NCBI GenBank assembly: GCA_018340375.1
Contig: JAFFJZ010000090.1
Span: 335,273-399,272, forward strand
DNA length: 64,000 bases
Reading direction: 5' to 3'
Source: Gonatopus flavifemur
Taxonomy: Eukaryota > Arthropoda > Insecta > Hymenoptera > Dryinidae
Shown here: one piece after another, positions 24,782 through 35,639 of the stretch
Numbering within the stretch: the stretch's first letter is position 1
Layout of the letters: each line of letters starts with the position of its first letter
The notes under the pieces: generated by a model
The model's database searches: none
Told to the model about the DNA's origin: nothing
The model's input: the letters and a program-made list of their open reading frames with translations, nothing else
Position numbers and translations under genes: made by a program

Positions 24782-27700
24782 GTGAATGTGAAGTTGGCAT
24801 ATCAAATGCTGGCATTGCACGAAAAAGTGACAGTTCCGGTAGCATTCACCATAGTTCTATAATTCTTGATGATTTGGAACAATAGTTCTATTCATATTAC
24901 TCAGAAAAATTGAATTTGAAAGAATGGAATGTCAAGTTCTACAATGATATGATAGCATTCCAGCGATGAGAGGTTGGAACAATCAGAACTTGGGAGTTCT
25001 GGGATTGTAAGCATGCGGGAAAGTGAGGAATGGAGAGTTCCAATCATTAAAAGCGGTATGTGAAATTTTTTTCAATATTTATGGGGATAATATGCTGGAT
25101 TCTATGACGAATCCATAGCATTGCAAGCTATATTGGAAGAAGGGATCAATATCTCAAAGTTCTGGGATGGGGTACACACGGAGGAGTTGGGAATGCAGAG
25201 TTCTGACATCAACAATGGATGAATTCGTTTTTGCTTTCATGATGAGCCGGGTTTGCACATGACGCGGGGAGACGAAATATTTTGTTACGTTGAGAATCGG
25301 AGTTTTGATACAGCAGAACAATTGATACAGCTTGGACAGGGACTTCGATTACCTGACAGCCTGTCTGGTTACACGTCCGACTTTCTGTCTGAACTGGGAT
25401 TCTGACCAGCATTGCAGAGCATTGCACGGAATTCGAATAGTTCTGACCAGCATTGCCTCGATCACGACAGGTTCTGGCCAACATTGCACGGAATTGGAAG
25501 AGATCTGCACATCATTGCAAGAAATTCGAACGGTTCTGACCAGCATTGCCTTGATTTCGAGTAGTTCTGACCAGCATTGCACGGAATTCGAATAGTTCTG
25601 ACCAGCATTGCCTCGATCACGACAGGTTCTGGCCAACATTGCACGGAATTGGAAGAGATCTGCACATCATTGCAAGAAATTCGAACGGTTCTGACCAGCA
25701 TTGCCTTGATTTCGAGTAGTTCTGGCCAGCATTGCACGGAATTCGAATAGTTCTGACCAGCATTGCCTCGATTCCGAGTAGTTCTGGCCAGCATCGCACG
25801 GAATTTGGGAAGTTCTGCACAGCATTGCATGGAATTCGAAGAGTTCTGCACAGCATTGCGCGGAATTCAGGTAGTTCAGGCCGGCGTTGCCCCGATTTTC
25901 ACCAGTTCTGGCCAGCGTTGCACGGAATTTGGATAGTTCTGACCAGTGTGGCCCCGATTCCAAGTAGTTCTGGCCAGCATTGCACGAAATTTGGGAAGTT
26001 CTGCATAGCATTGCCCCGATTCCGAGTAGTTCTGGCCAGCATTGCATGGAATCTGGAGATTTCTGCACAGCATTGCGCGGAATTCAAAGGGTTTCGGACA
26101 GCATTGCACGGAATTCGGATAGTTCCGGCCAGCATTGCACGGAATTCGAATAGTTCTGACCAGCATTGCCTCGATTTCGAATAGTTCTGGGCAGCATTGC
26201 ACGGAATTGAACTAGTTCTGACCAGCGTGGCCTTGATTCCAAGTAGTTCTGGCCAGCATTGCAAGAAATCCGAAGAGTTCTGCACAGCATCGCGCGGAAT
26301 TCGAAGAGTTCTGCACAGCATTGCACAAAATTCAGGTAGTCCAGGCCGGCGATGCCCCGATGTCGACCAGTTCTCGTCAGCATCGCACGGAATTCGAACA
26401 GTTCTGACCAGCATTGCCTCGATTTCGAGTAGTTCTAGGCAGCATTGCACGGAATTCGAATAGTCCTGGCCGGCATTGCATGGAATTCGCATAGTTCTGA
26501 CCAGCATTGCCTCGATTTCGAGTAGTTCAGGGCAGCATTGCACGGAATTCGAATAGTTATGACCAGCATTGCTTCGATTCCGAGTAGTTCTGGCCAGCAT
26601 TGCACGGAATTTGGGAAGTGCAATGCTGTGCAGAACTCTTCGGATTTCGTGCGATGCTGGCCAGAACTACTCGAAATCAAGGCAAAGCTGGTCAGAACTA
26701 TTCAAATCCCTCCTAATGCTGGGTAGAACTATTTGAATTCCGCGCAACGCTGGCCAGAATTACTCGGAATCGAGGCAATGCTGGTCAGAACTATTTGAAT
26801 TCCGCGCGATGCTGTGCAGAACTATTCGAATTCCGTGCAATGCTGACCAGAACTCCTCGAAATCGAGGCAATGCTGGCCAGAACTATCTGAATTTGGTGC
26901 AATGCTGGCCAGCACTATGGGAATACCGTGCAATGCTGGCCAGAACTATTTGAATTCCGTGCAATGCTGTGCGGAACTCTCCGAAATCGAGGCAATGTTG
27001 GTCAGAACTATTCGAAATCGAGGCAATGCTGGTCAGAACTATTCGAATTCCGCGCAACGCTGGCCAGAATTACTCGGAATCGAGGCAATGCTGGTCAGAA
27101 CTATTTGAATTCCGCGCGATGCTGTGCAGAACTATTCGAATTCCGTGCAATGCTGACCAGAACTCCTCGAAATCGAGGCAATGCTGGTCAGAACTATTCG
27201 AATTCCGTGCAATGCTGTGCAGAACTCTCCGAAATCGAGGCAATGTTGGTCAGAACTATTCGAAATCGAGGCAATGTTGGTCAGAACTATTCGAAATCGA
27301 GGCAATGCTGGTCAGAACTATTCGAATTCCGCGCAACGCTGGCCAGAATCACTCGGAATCGAGGCAATGCTGGTCAGAACTATTTGAATTCCGCGCGATG
27401 CTGTGCAGAACTCTTCGGATTTCGTGCAATGCTGGCCAGAACTACTCGAAATCGAGGCAATGCTGGTCAGAACTATTCGAATTCCGTGCAATGCTGACCA
27501 GAACTCCTCGAAATCGAGGCAATGCTGGTCAGAACTATTCGAATTCCGTGCAATGCTGGCCAGATCCACTCGAAATCAAGGCAATGCTGGCCAGAACTAT
27601 TCGAATTTCTTGCAATGATGTGCAGAACTCTTCCCATTCCGTGCAATGCTGGCCAGAACTATTCGAATCCCGTGCAATGCTGCTCAGAATCATTCGAATC

Positions 27701-28337
27701 CTATGCAATGCTGGTCAGAACCCCAGTTCAGACAGAAAGTCGGACGGGTAACCAGACAGGCTGTCAGGTAATCGAAGTCCCTGTCCAAGCTGTATCAATT
27801 GTTCTGCTGTATCAAAACTCCGATTCTCAACGTAACAAAATATTTCGTCTTGCGGCGTCATCTCCAAACTCAGCTCATCATGAAAGCAAAAACGAATTCA
27901 TCCATTGTTGATGTCAGAACTCTGCATTCCCAACTCCTCCGTGTGTACCCCATCCCAGAACTTTGAGATATTGATCCCTTCTTCCAATATAGCTTGCAAT
28001 GCTATGGATCCGTCATAGAATCCAGCATATCATTCCCATAAATATTGAAAAAAATTTCATATACCGCTCTTAATGATCGGAACTCCCTATTTCCCACCTC
28101 CCCGCATGCTCACAATCCCAGAACTTCCGAGTTCTGATTGTTCCAACCGCTCATCGCTGGAATGCTATCATATCATTGTAGAACTTGTCATTCCATTTTT
28201 TCAAATTCAATTTTTCTGAGTAATATGAATAGAACTATTGTTCCAAATTATCAAGAACTATAGAACTATGGTGAATGCTACTGGAATTGCCACTCTTTCG
28301 TGCAACGCCAGCATTTGATATGCCAACTTCACATTCA
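24782..28337. mobile_element. 3.56-kb palindromic satellite-bearing foldback element
   Basis: The left end GTGAATGTGAAGTTGGCATA and the right end TATGCCAACTTCACATTCA are inverted copies. The arms correspond along their length (unique sequence about 24785-25395 versus 27722-28335, then satellite) about a symmetry point near 26632. The 10-bp sequence CGAAGAACTA lies directly outside both ends (24772-24781 and 28338-28347), reading as a target duplication; its length suggests a Mutator-like (MULE) mechanism (inference). No transposase is encoded. It sits inside the left arm of the larger composite. Confidence 0.8.
25395..27722. repeat. 31-bp satellite, inverted about 26632
   Basis: About 75 units by length of a 31-bp repeat, e.g. 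GTTCTGACCAGCATTGCACG plus GAATTCGAATA. Three recurring variants differ in the middle: TGRCCAGCATTGCACGGAATTCGAAT, TGACCAGCATTGCCTCGATTTCGAGT and TGCACAGCATTGCACGGAATTCGAAG have been intermixed (each described by its key words only). Units run one way before 26632 and the other way after it. Because 31 is not a multiple of 3 and most frames lack stops, long repetitive ORFs appear on both strands; they are not genes. Confidence 0.9.
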
Positions 28338-29004
28338 CGAAGAACTATAGTCGCTATCGTGATTAAAATAAATCGGAAAATCGAAAGTGGCGATGATGAA
28401 GAAAATCCTGATGTTTTGATCGCATGAAAATTTGAAACGTTTGTATCTCGTGATCGCGTGAACGGATCAACTTCGTAGTGTGCTCAATTGAAAGTGTGTA
28501 TTCGAATTATATAGTAGAAGTGTAATTATTTTTTCGTGAAATTCAATGTGTGATGAGTTATTGTGGGTTATAGATTTTTTGACTATAGAAAATCTTGGTT
28601 TTCGTGTGAAGATCCACGGTAGCGCACGACTTATGCTTTTTCATTTTTTTCTTCTTTCAGGGTTTTCATGTACTTGGCGTCGAGACGCCACTGCGTCTCT
28701 TGATTTCAAGAATCGCGATAGCGTTTTTACATCAGCGATAAAATTCTTCTCTATGCACACGATGCTACAACTTATATCATTGCCCAAAACTGAACGATGT
28801 GTGTTGTGGTCATCTTGTCCTTCTTCTCTAGTAGTTGGTGAGATTGTGTAAGCACTTACACGTTGAAAGAGTGTAATTGACCATAAAAATGATCGAGAAC
28901 AGTGAATATGCTTATTTTGATTCGATTCGCCTCGGTCTACCCTACTTATGTTTACATATGTTCTATTTAGAAGTGTTGACCTTAATTTTTATCCCTTTCC
29001 ACAG

Positions 29005-30004
29005 TTTGTATTCTTGCCGAAGATATTTTATACATACCATCGGATGCAGCAGCAGACACTAGTGTAATTCTTGGATTCTTTAATCACCTTATGGATTCCG
29101 TGAATGGAAAACAGCTGATATCAAAGATACCCCTCTGTAATGTTGTGACTGAAGACAGTCCACATCATACATTTTGGATGAAGGCTAAAGAATTCCTGAG
29201 AAGAATGCAGTTTGTAAATAAACTGACGAAAAAAAGTGTGGGCGCAATACCCAGTTTAACAAATTGTGTGAAAACCATAGAAGGCTTCGAACACGTGTGG
29301 AAAACTTTGAAAGACTTGGGATTTAATAGATTCGTACCAAGATTCTTAAATCAAGATCCTTTAGAAAATTTTATGGATGCATTAGAAGTCATGGGGTCCG
29401 TAATGTTAATCCAACATGTGAACAGTTTCAATCTACTTTCAGACTTCTGTTGATGAATAATCTATTATCTCCACATTCTTTTGCAAGAAATTGTGAAACA
29501 GATGATGGAACATTATTATTTACTCTACAATCTTTGTTACAACCGGTACAAGAACAGGGAAAATCGCCACATACTATTGTCGATGAAATCAATTATGGTT
29601 TCCCGCAGAATGAATCCATTTTACATAATGCCATGACTCCAGATAAAATATTGGCCACATTATTGAAACACAAATTGATCAGAAATTGTGCAGTATGCTG
29701 CGATATGCTACGTTTGAAATTTCACGGTTGTTATAAAGAGTTATTTAGAGCCTTGTATGAATATATGAATCATGTATACTTCTACAAAAATTTATTCGAA
29801 TTGCTACAGAATTATTTGATTACAAAATTTGATATACCATTTTGTTCATTACACAAAGATACACTATTCCTGAATGTTGCACAACAATTAGTTCATAACG
29901 TCATCTCAATTTGGTCCCATTCGAAAAATAAGTTTATGAAAAACTCAGTTCATCCTGATCAACGGGAAGCATTCATTCTTGAAAATAATGAGACGCTATT
30001 GTAA
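29005..30004 (+). pseudogene. P-element/THAP9-like transposase, C-terminal part
   Basis: The segment begins just after a TTTCCACAG splice acceptor and reads ILAEDILYIPSDAAADTSVI, then the P-family landmarks HHTFWMKAKEFL, SLTNCVKTIEGF, FLNQDPLENF and, after a break, CEQFQSTFRLLMNNLLSPHS and FARNCETDDG. These are typical of the C-terminal half of P-element transposases, GTP-dependent cut-and-paste enzymes. One frameshift at about 29400-29408 separates the two frames. The N-terminal THAP DNA-binding domain and most catalytic exons are missing or unrecognisable upstream. The remaining frame ends at 30004 with a further 150 or so residues that I cannot match to motifs. Confidence 0.78.
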
Positions 30005-30106
30005 ATTCATGTCATTGAGAAGCATTTATTTGGGATTCATTCATCTAATTGTTCTTAAAGAGGGAAATACATGTAAGTGTATCCTTTTTTCGAGAATTCA
30101 TTACAC

Positions 30107-30600
30107 AACATTGGTTAAGGATACACCAATGGAATAAAGCACATCTTGAATATACGTTTACAACTATTCTTACGAATTTTTTTAGACAAAAATATTTCAA
30201 AATGGCAGAGCTACGAGTTGCTACCTCATTTTTGCGCCCTGGAGTCTACAGGTCTCAATTGTTGCCTAAAACAAAAATTAGAAAATTGAAATTCTATTGT
30301 TGAAATATGTAAAAATACACAACTTGACGGAGAGAAAAACATAATTTACTCCCATGGTGTTTTTCATTGATTGAAAACAAAAGTGTGTTTTTCTCAAAAT
30401 GCTTCTGAATATTCTGAATTTTCACTTTTTCATTTTTATTTGTTTTGGCTCCGTCAAGTTGTGTGTTTTTACATATTCTAACGATAGGATTTCGGTTTTT
30501 TGATTCTAGAAAAAAATTTTTAAGATAGTTTGAAACTTGTATTTCAAAATGTGCGTTATTTCGTTGGTGGATCTTTAGCCAATTTTTTAGCCAAAGCTTG
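30107..30600. repeat. Inverted repeat downstream of P-like transposase
   Basis: Segments about 30107-30325 and about 30440-30600 are inverted copies; both contain a form of TGTAAAAAYACACAACTTGA and CACCAAYGRAATAA. Probably subterminal repeats of the P-like element or a nested foldback. Confidence 0.65.
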
Positions 30601-30930
30601 AGGGGAGCCAAAGCTCCCCTTAGATTCTTTCAATTATGTTGATTAGTTTCAAGAGACAAAGAAAGTGAAAATGTTGTATCGTAAGTTTCTTGCAATTTCC
30701 AAAGGATACTTCCTTTCACTGACTGGCATCTTTGTGGCTTTTAACAAAATATGTTGTGTTCAAATGACTTTATTTGATTATATTTTTTTCGAAGTGACAT
30801 ATCTAACAAAAATGTGCAATTTGTATACGGCCATATTATCCGTTAACTGTAATTATATGCCATATCATACGTTAAGTATAATTGTAAGTAACAAATTTTA
30901 CAGTGAAATAGGCTTTTATCACATACTCTG

Positions 30931-31052
30931 CTCCGAATGCCACATAGAAAAGGATTGGAAATGGAAAGAAACCGCATTGAAACAGATTGAAGCATATTGA
31001 TTTTGAATGCGGTTTCTTTCCATTCTATTTGGTATTTGGAGCGGGGTATGAG
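30931..31052. repeat. Hairpin with GCTCCGAATGCCA arm
   Basis: The left arm CTCCGAATGCCACATAGAAA and AATGGAAAGAAACCGCATTG are mirrored by CAATGCGGTTTCTTTCCATT-like and TATTTGGTATTTGGAGC sequence. A compact palindrome of about 120 bp lying in the right part of the P-like relic. Confidence 0.7.
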
Positions 31053-31312
31053 ACTTATAAATATTGATTACGTTTTCTATTTGGAAGAGATTTATTATTT
31101 TCAAAAGATGGAGGAAGTAGAAAGATGTTGACGTTTCTTTAAGTTTCTTGGGAATTTCCAATGAATACTTCCTTTTACGGACTATTTCCCTTGAATCTTC
31201 CAACAAGATATGTTGCATTGATTTGAATATGACCAGATCAAGAGACGCGGTAGCGTCTCGACGCCAAGTATATGAAAAAACCCTGAAAAAAAGATGTGAA
31301 AGTATTTTTTTT

Positions 31313-32785
31313 ATTTTAAGTTGTGATGTGACAAATCATCACAAAGAGAGTCGCGGGATGGCACCGCGCACGATCCCTATCGATCGTGATCGTAAACATT
31401 CATAACGAGTTAGTTCACTCGTAAGAACACAGCTGTCGCTCGCTCACACGAGAATCGTGAACACATCTCCTCTCCCTCGCTATTCCTGTCCTCCTCTAAT
31501 CCCTGTCCTTCTTCTATTTGTTGAGGTTTCCCGTCCCCAAGGAGGCAGCGCCACCTATACCACGGATGCTTGGTAGGATTGGTTCAACGTCAGGAGGCGA
31601 TATCAACGCCATCTCGGCCGTTCCAAAACCGACAACCCCCAGGAGACTGGAAATCCTTCGCGGACAACACCATCTCTCTCCGACCCTGGACTAGAGAGAG
31701 AGAGAGAGTAAGATGAGTCGTCTCCGAGGATACCACCCCGTTCCTGGATCGGCGGAACAACGGCAGAGACCAACCCGACTACGCTGTACCCCTTCTCCCG
31801 GCCCCACCAAAGGAGAGAAAAGGACACAAGCACCCGCACCCAGAAGATCTTCAAAACGCACATGCGCACACTCACCCAACAAGTAGTGAGAAGCCATCAC
31901 CACCCGAGCGCGCAAGTCGAGCTCGAGAGTGCGCTCCAACGGAAAGTCACCGACAGGGTCTCGTATATGATTTTGTGAACTCACCCGTCGGTGAAGAAGA
32001 AGGAAGTGGCCATGTTGCCTGTCACTTCTTGTGTGACTGAGCGACCGCGAAGTTCACGTCGAAAACGGATCCTCGAAAATTATTATTACGGTGAGTGTGC
32101 TGTGCCATCGGGGCTCAGGTTTCGACCGCGAATTGGAATACCGCATCTGCCAGGTTTCCCCGCCGGTGTGGAAGTGCTAGTGCGGTGAAGATTGGTTTCT
32201 GTGGTAAAAAATTGTGTCCTTCACGTGGCCACCTCCACGTGTCCTCGTCCCGTGTTTTCTTTCCTTTTACCCGTTGCTTTCGACTTAGAGTCACCCCCTT
32301 CGCCCGTGTTTGCCCTCCCTCGATTGATTTTATGGTCGCGGTCTCCCGGTATTTCCCTTTTACTTTTGATTCATGTAAACGGCATAGTCCGTGTAGTATA
32401 TTCCCTCGTGGTCGCGCCCTCCTTGTCTTTTTCTTTTCCCCGTGTTTCCCTGACTCTTTTATAAATTTACATGGTTATTGTTCTTTTACGTCCACGCCGA
32501 AGTCGTGTGAGTTTTGTACAAATTGAGAAAGTTGAAATATACTGGTGCTGCGAGCACGTGTTTAACCTCGAAATCGAGTATAGTTCTTTTACAATCACTA
32601 GAATCGACCCACCCCCTCTCCCTGAGTTTTTCCTTTTCCTTTAACACCACAAGACTATCGTGAACAATTTACTTGTTTTATTTCAATATATTTCAGATCT
32701 CGGCCCCTTATAAATATCTACGACAGGAGTCGTGGAGGCGCTCAAATACCCAAGCCAAGGATTCAAGGAATACCCATCACAAAGT
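31313..32785. other. GC-rich unassigned block inside the composite element
   Basis: Clearly richer in G+C and in CT runs than the window, including (GA)n at about 31693-31707. A GGTGAGTG splice-donor-like site follows TTATTATTAC near 32091, so part could be a 5' exon or an LTR/UTR. Short ORFs on both strands overlap and none shows a recognisable domain. I see no LTR pair. Unassigned. Confidence 0.35.
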
Positions 32786-33410
32786 GAAGGAAGCAGAAGT
32801 CGTCCGCTACCATGTATCTATACTGCTCAACCGAGATTTAACCTCCTGAAAAAATGTTCAATGCACAATAACTCGACACATATTGTGTGACACAAAAAAA
32901 TAACTACACTTTCAGTATATAATACGATTACACACTTTCGATTAAGCACACTACCAACTTGATCAGTTCATCCGTTACCGAAACATAAACGTTTAAAGTT
33001 TTTATACGATCAAAACATCTTTTCGGAATTTCTGATTAATCGGTTTCTTCTTAACATGAAGACCAGTTATCCTTGAGGTGATTTCCAATGCTACAAAGAT
33101 TTATTCTGTCTCTTTTTCTTTCTTCGAACGCCCAATAGTAGATTATTTGTTCTGTCTTTCTTTCTTCGAATGTCCAATAGTGGATCATTTGTTCATTAGT
33201 ATGTGAAATATAATAACGTATAATCAGGTGCTTCCAATATTGTCCAAATGGTTTGTCAGTCTTTTGTAACCTGTACAATGATTGGTAGATGAATTTTTTT
33301 CCCTATGGAGTATATGCATTGTGAATACGTAAACAAATATAACCTGTCGATGAGGCGATGTGTTGATAGGTTATAAAAATATTAAAAGAATAATTAAAAG
33401 ATGAATGAAT

Positions 33411-34394
33411 TACAGGTGACTACATTATTACAGATTACTACAGGTCATTCAGAACAATGAAACATAAATAAACAACTTGGAATTATATATACTCTTATAT
33501 ATTACTCCAAGAAATTCATGAATTAATGAATGAATAAATGATGAAGAGGTTATTTGTGAAGAAAAAAAAAAGTTTGAGGAAGGTATGAATAAATCTATTT
33601 GCTACATTCAGGAAATTGGTATATATACAGGTAAGCTCTGTATGATGTATTATTCATGAAATACAATATTCCTTCACAGACAACAGCTCAGCAGAAATAC
33701 CGTAATCCCTTATGAACAGTCTGCTACTGTTGGTTCTTACCACCGGAACCACAGGCTGATGATCAAATAAATCATACAAGGTCTAGTCGAAAATAATGAT
33801 TCAAATTTATGCATTACTTTTTAGGTGAAACCTTATCGGATATACCATAACCCCCTTACAAACAATCTGCTATCGGGTTCTCCTGCTAGAGTCGTTGGAA
33901 AATGGTCAAATGGTTCATATCGAGCATGCTCAAGGGAAAAGATTCAAATTTATTTGCAATTCCTCCACATACCAGAAAGTCAGAGATATATCATAAGTTC
34001 TGACGGACAGTCAACTACTGGAGCCTTCCGAAGTAGCTGATCAAAACCAGATGACCAGCTACTTCAGAAGGCTCCACTGTTGATTTTTCTAATTAGGATC
34101 ATAGGCAATTGATGAAAAAGATCATACCGAGCCTGCTCAAGGGTGATTATTGAAGTTTATTTGCTTTTTTTTTACAGGCAAAAGTATAATGGATATACCA
34201 TAATCTCTAATGGATTCCACTATTCTGCGATCAGAATCGTGAACAAATAATGAAACAGAATAGTGAATAGATAATAAATGTGAATTCAATTATAGCAAGT
34301 TTGAAAAACATTCGAAAATAAGGTTAGTCACCGAGCACTTCAGGTATACTAGAATATGACATCCTGAATCAAAATTATGAACTATGTACAAAAT
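33411..34394. repeat. Degenerate tandem repeats (units about 145-210 bp)
   Basis: Four related blocks recur near 33694, 33840, 33985 and 34193, each starting with a form of GATATACCATAAYCCCTTA and continuing with a CTGCTATC-type word. A small hairpin (GGAGCCTTCCGAAGTAGCT and its inverse) lies at about 34020-34070. No gene. Confidence 0.55.
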
Positions 34395-35264
34395 GGTTTA
34401 CCTAGATTCTTCGGGTGAAATTACAGGTGGATCAAGAAAAAGTAGAAAGGATGCAGGTAGACTATACATCTGAATGTTACTTACCACCACGATCAATATC
34501 ATCAGGTAGCGTAGGAGAAAAATGAGGAAAAGGCAGGAGTGCAGTGAATATACCACAGGTCCTTTTGTTAGGTACACTATTATCAGGTTCTTCCAATAGA
34601 ATCACAGGTGGATGAAGGAAAAACAAGAAGGATGCATGTCACCATACATCTTTATGTTACGTACCACAATGATCAATGTCATTAGGCAGCGTCATAGGAA
34701 AATGAAGAAAAGGCAGAAGTGCAGTGGATATACAAGTCCTTGCATTGAATAATACCACTATCAGATTCTTCCGACAGAATCATAGGTGGATGAAGAAAAA
34801 GCAAAAAGGATGTAGATGTACCATACATCTGTACGTTGAATCCTCCCTGGTTGAACAATCCGATTGAATCCGATGAAAAAAAATTTTATCGGAATGAATT
34901 GAGTTTCTGCATCGGAAATTTCCCATTGATACCAATAAAATAATTTTTAACTGGATTTAATCGGCATTTTCCCTGGTGAAAGAATCCGATAAAAAAAACT
35001 TATCGGAATGAATTGATTCCTGCATCGGGATTTTCTCATTGAATTTTATTGTTTGTTACCCCAACCAACGAACGGTTTATATACATTATATACGCGCATT
35101 TTATATCAATTAAATAAACACATATATCATTTATTCAATCATTACGTATGACAAATTATTGCTGAAATGAATTCAGACGATCATTTATGTGTTATTAACA
35201 TGGTGATCACCCATCCACCTTGTACCGCAGTTGTCGTTGCTCAACCTAGAAGATCGATCTGGAA

Positions 35265-35428
35265 CAGTGATGCCAGATTCGGCTCACCGACTCGGTGTAC
35301 CCCCTCCATCACGCTTTACACAATCAAACTCCTTTTGTCGGTGGTTTCATTGTGTGTGTGAAAGTTCTATACAGATGGGTGTAATGGAGAGGGTAAACCG
35401 AGTCGGTTAGCCGAATCTGGCATCACTG
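35265..35428. mobile_element. hAT-type MITE (CAGTGATGCCAG ends)
   Basis: A 164-bp foldback with termini CAGTGATGCCAGATTCGG at both ends in inverse orientation. Flanking 8-mers are ATCTGGAA (35257-35264) and ATCCGGAA (35429-35436), one mismatch, consistent with an 8-bp hAT target duplication. It shares its terminus with the MITE at 51769-51981. Confidence 0.85.
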
Positions 35429-35639
35429 ATCCGGAACAACCGCTCGCTCGATGCCGTGGTTCGCTTCCTATCAATGAACCAAATGACTGTCTTATGTCAG
35501 GGATGGGTGTCCTATAGTAATAAGATTCAATTGGTGATAGTCCATTAGACATATGAGGGATTGTATCGGTCTAAATAGGAGCATGGGAGTTCATTATTAA
35601 AAATTATTATAAAAATCCCAATGAAGACCAAGAAAATAT

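Larger units (their letters stand above)
28636..31312 (+). mobile_element. P-element-like transposon relic with inverted ends
   Basis: Roughly 75-bp imperfect inverted repeats bound the region: left about 28636-28712 contains CAGGGTTTTCATGTACTTGG then CGTCGAGACGC and GTCTCTTGAT; right about 31228-31312 carries the inverse. It contains the transposase relic at 29005-30004 plus subterminal inverted repeats. No target duplication was identified, so limits are approximate. Sequence resembling its right half recurs at 45.7-46.15 and 46.54-46.72 kb. Confidence 0.6.
24497..33410. mobile_element. Composite element with long split inverted arms
   Basis: Left-arm sequence 24497-24781 continued by 28348-28636 is an inverted, diverged copy of right-arm sequence 32786-33410. 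Shared landmarks are AACCTATCAACACATCGCCT near both outer ends; a stretch of YWxxxERKRxx-like codons (24660-24770 versus 33230-33110); GTAGTGTGCTYAATYGAAAG (28480 versus 32940 inverted); and GGTAGCGSACGACTTMTGCT at the inner ends. The left arm is split by the 3.56-kb palindrome. Between the arms lie the P-like transposase relic and a GC-rich block. Outer termini were not resolved. Confidence 0.6.

Noticed and set aside
25332..27911. Many ORFs of 60-260 codons on both strands
   Set aside because: All are readings of a 31-bp tandem repeat in shifting frames, with a 31-residue period. There is no start context, splice pattern or recognisable domain.
32095..32526. 143-codon ORF in the GC-rich block
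   Set aside because: Overlaps other ORFs of similar length in other frames, as expected from composition; no domain.
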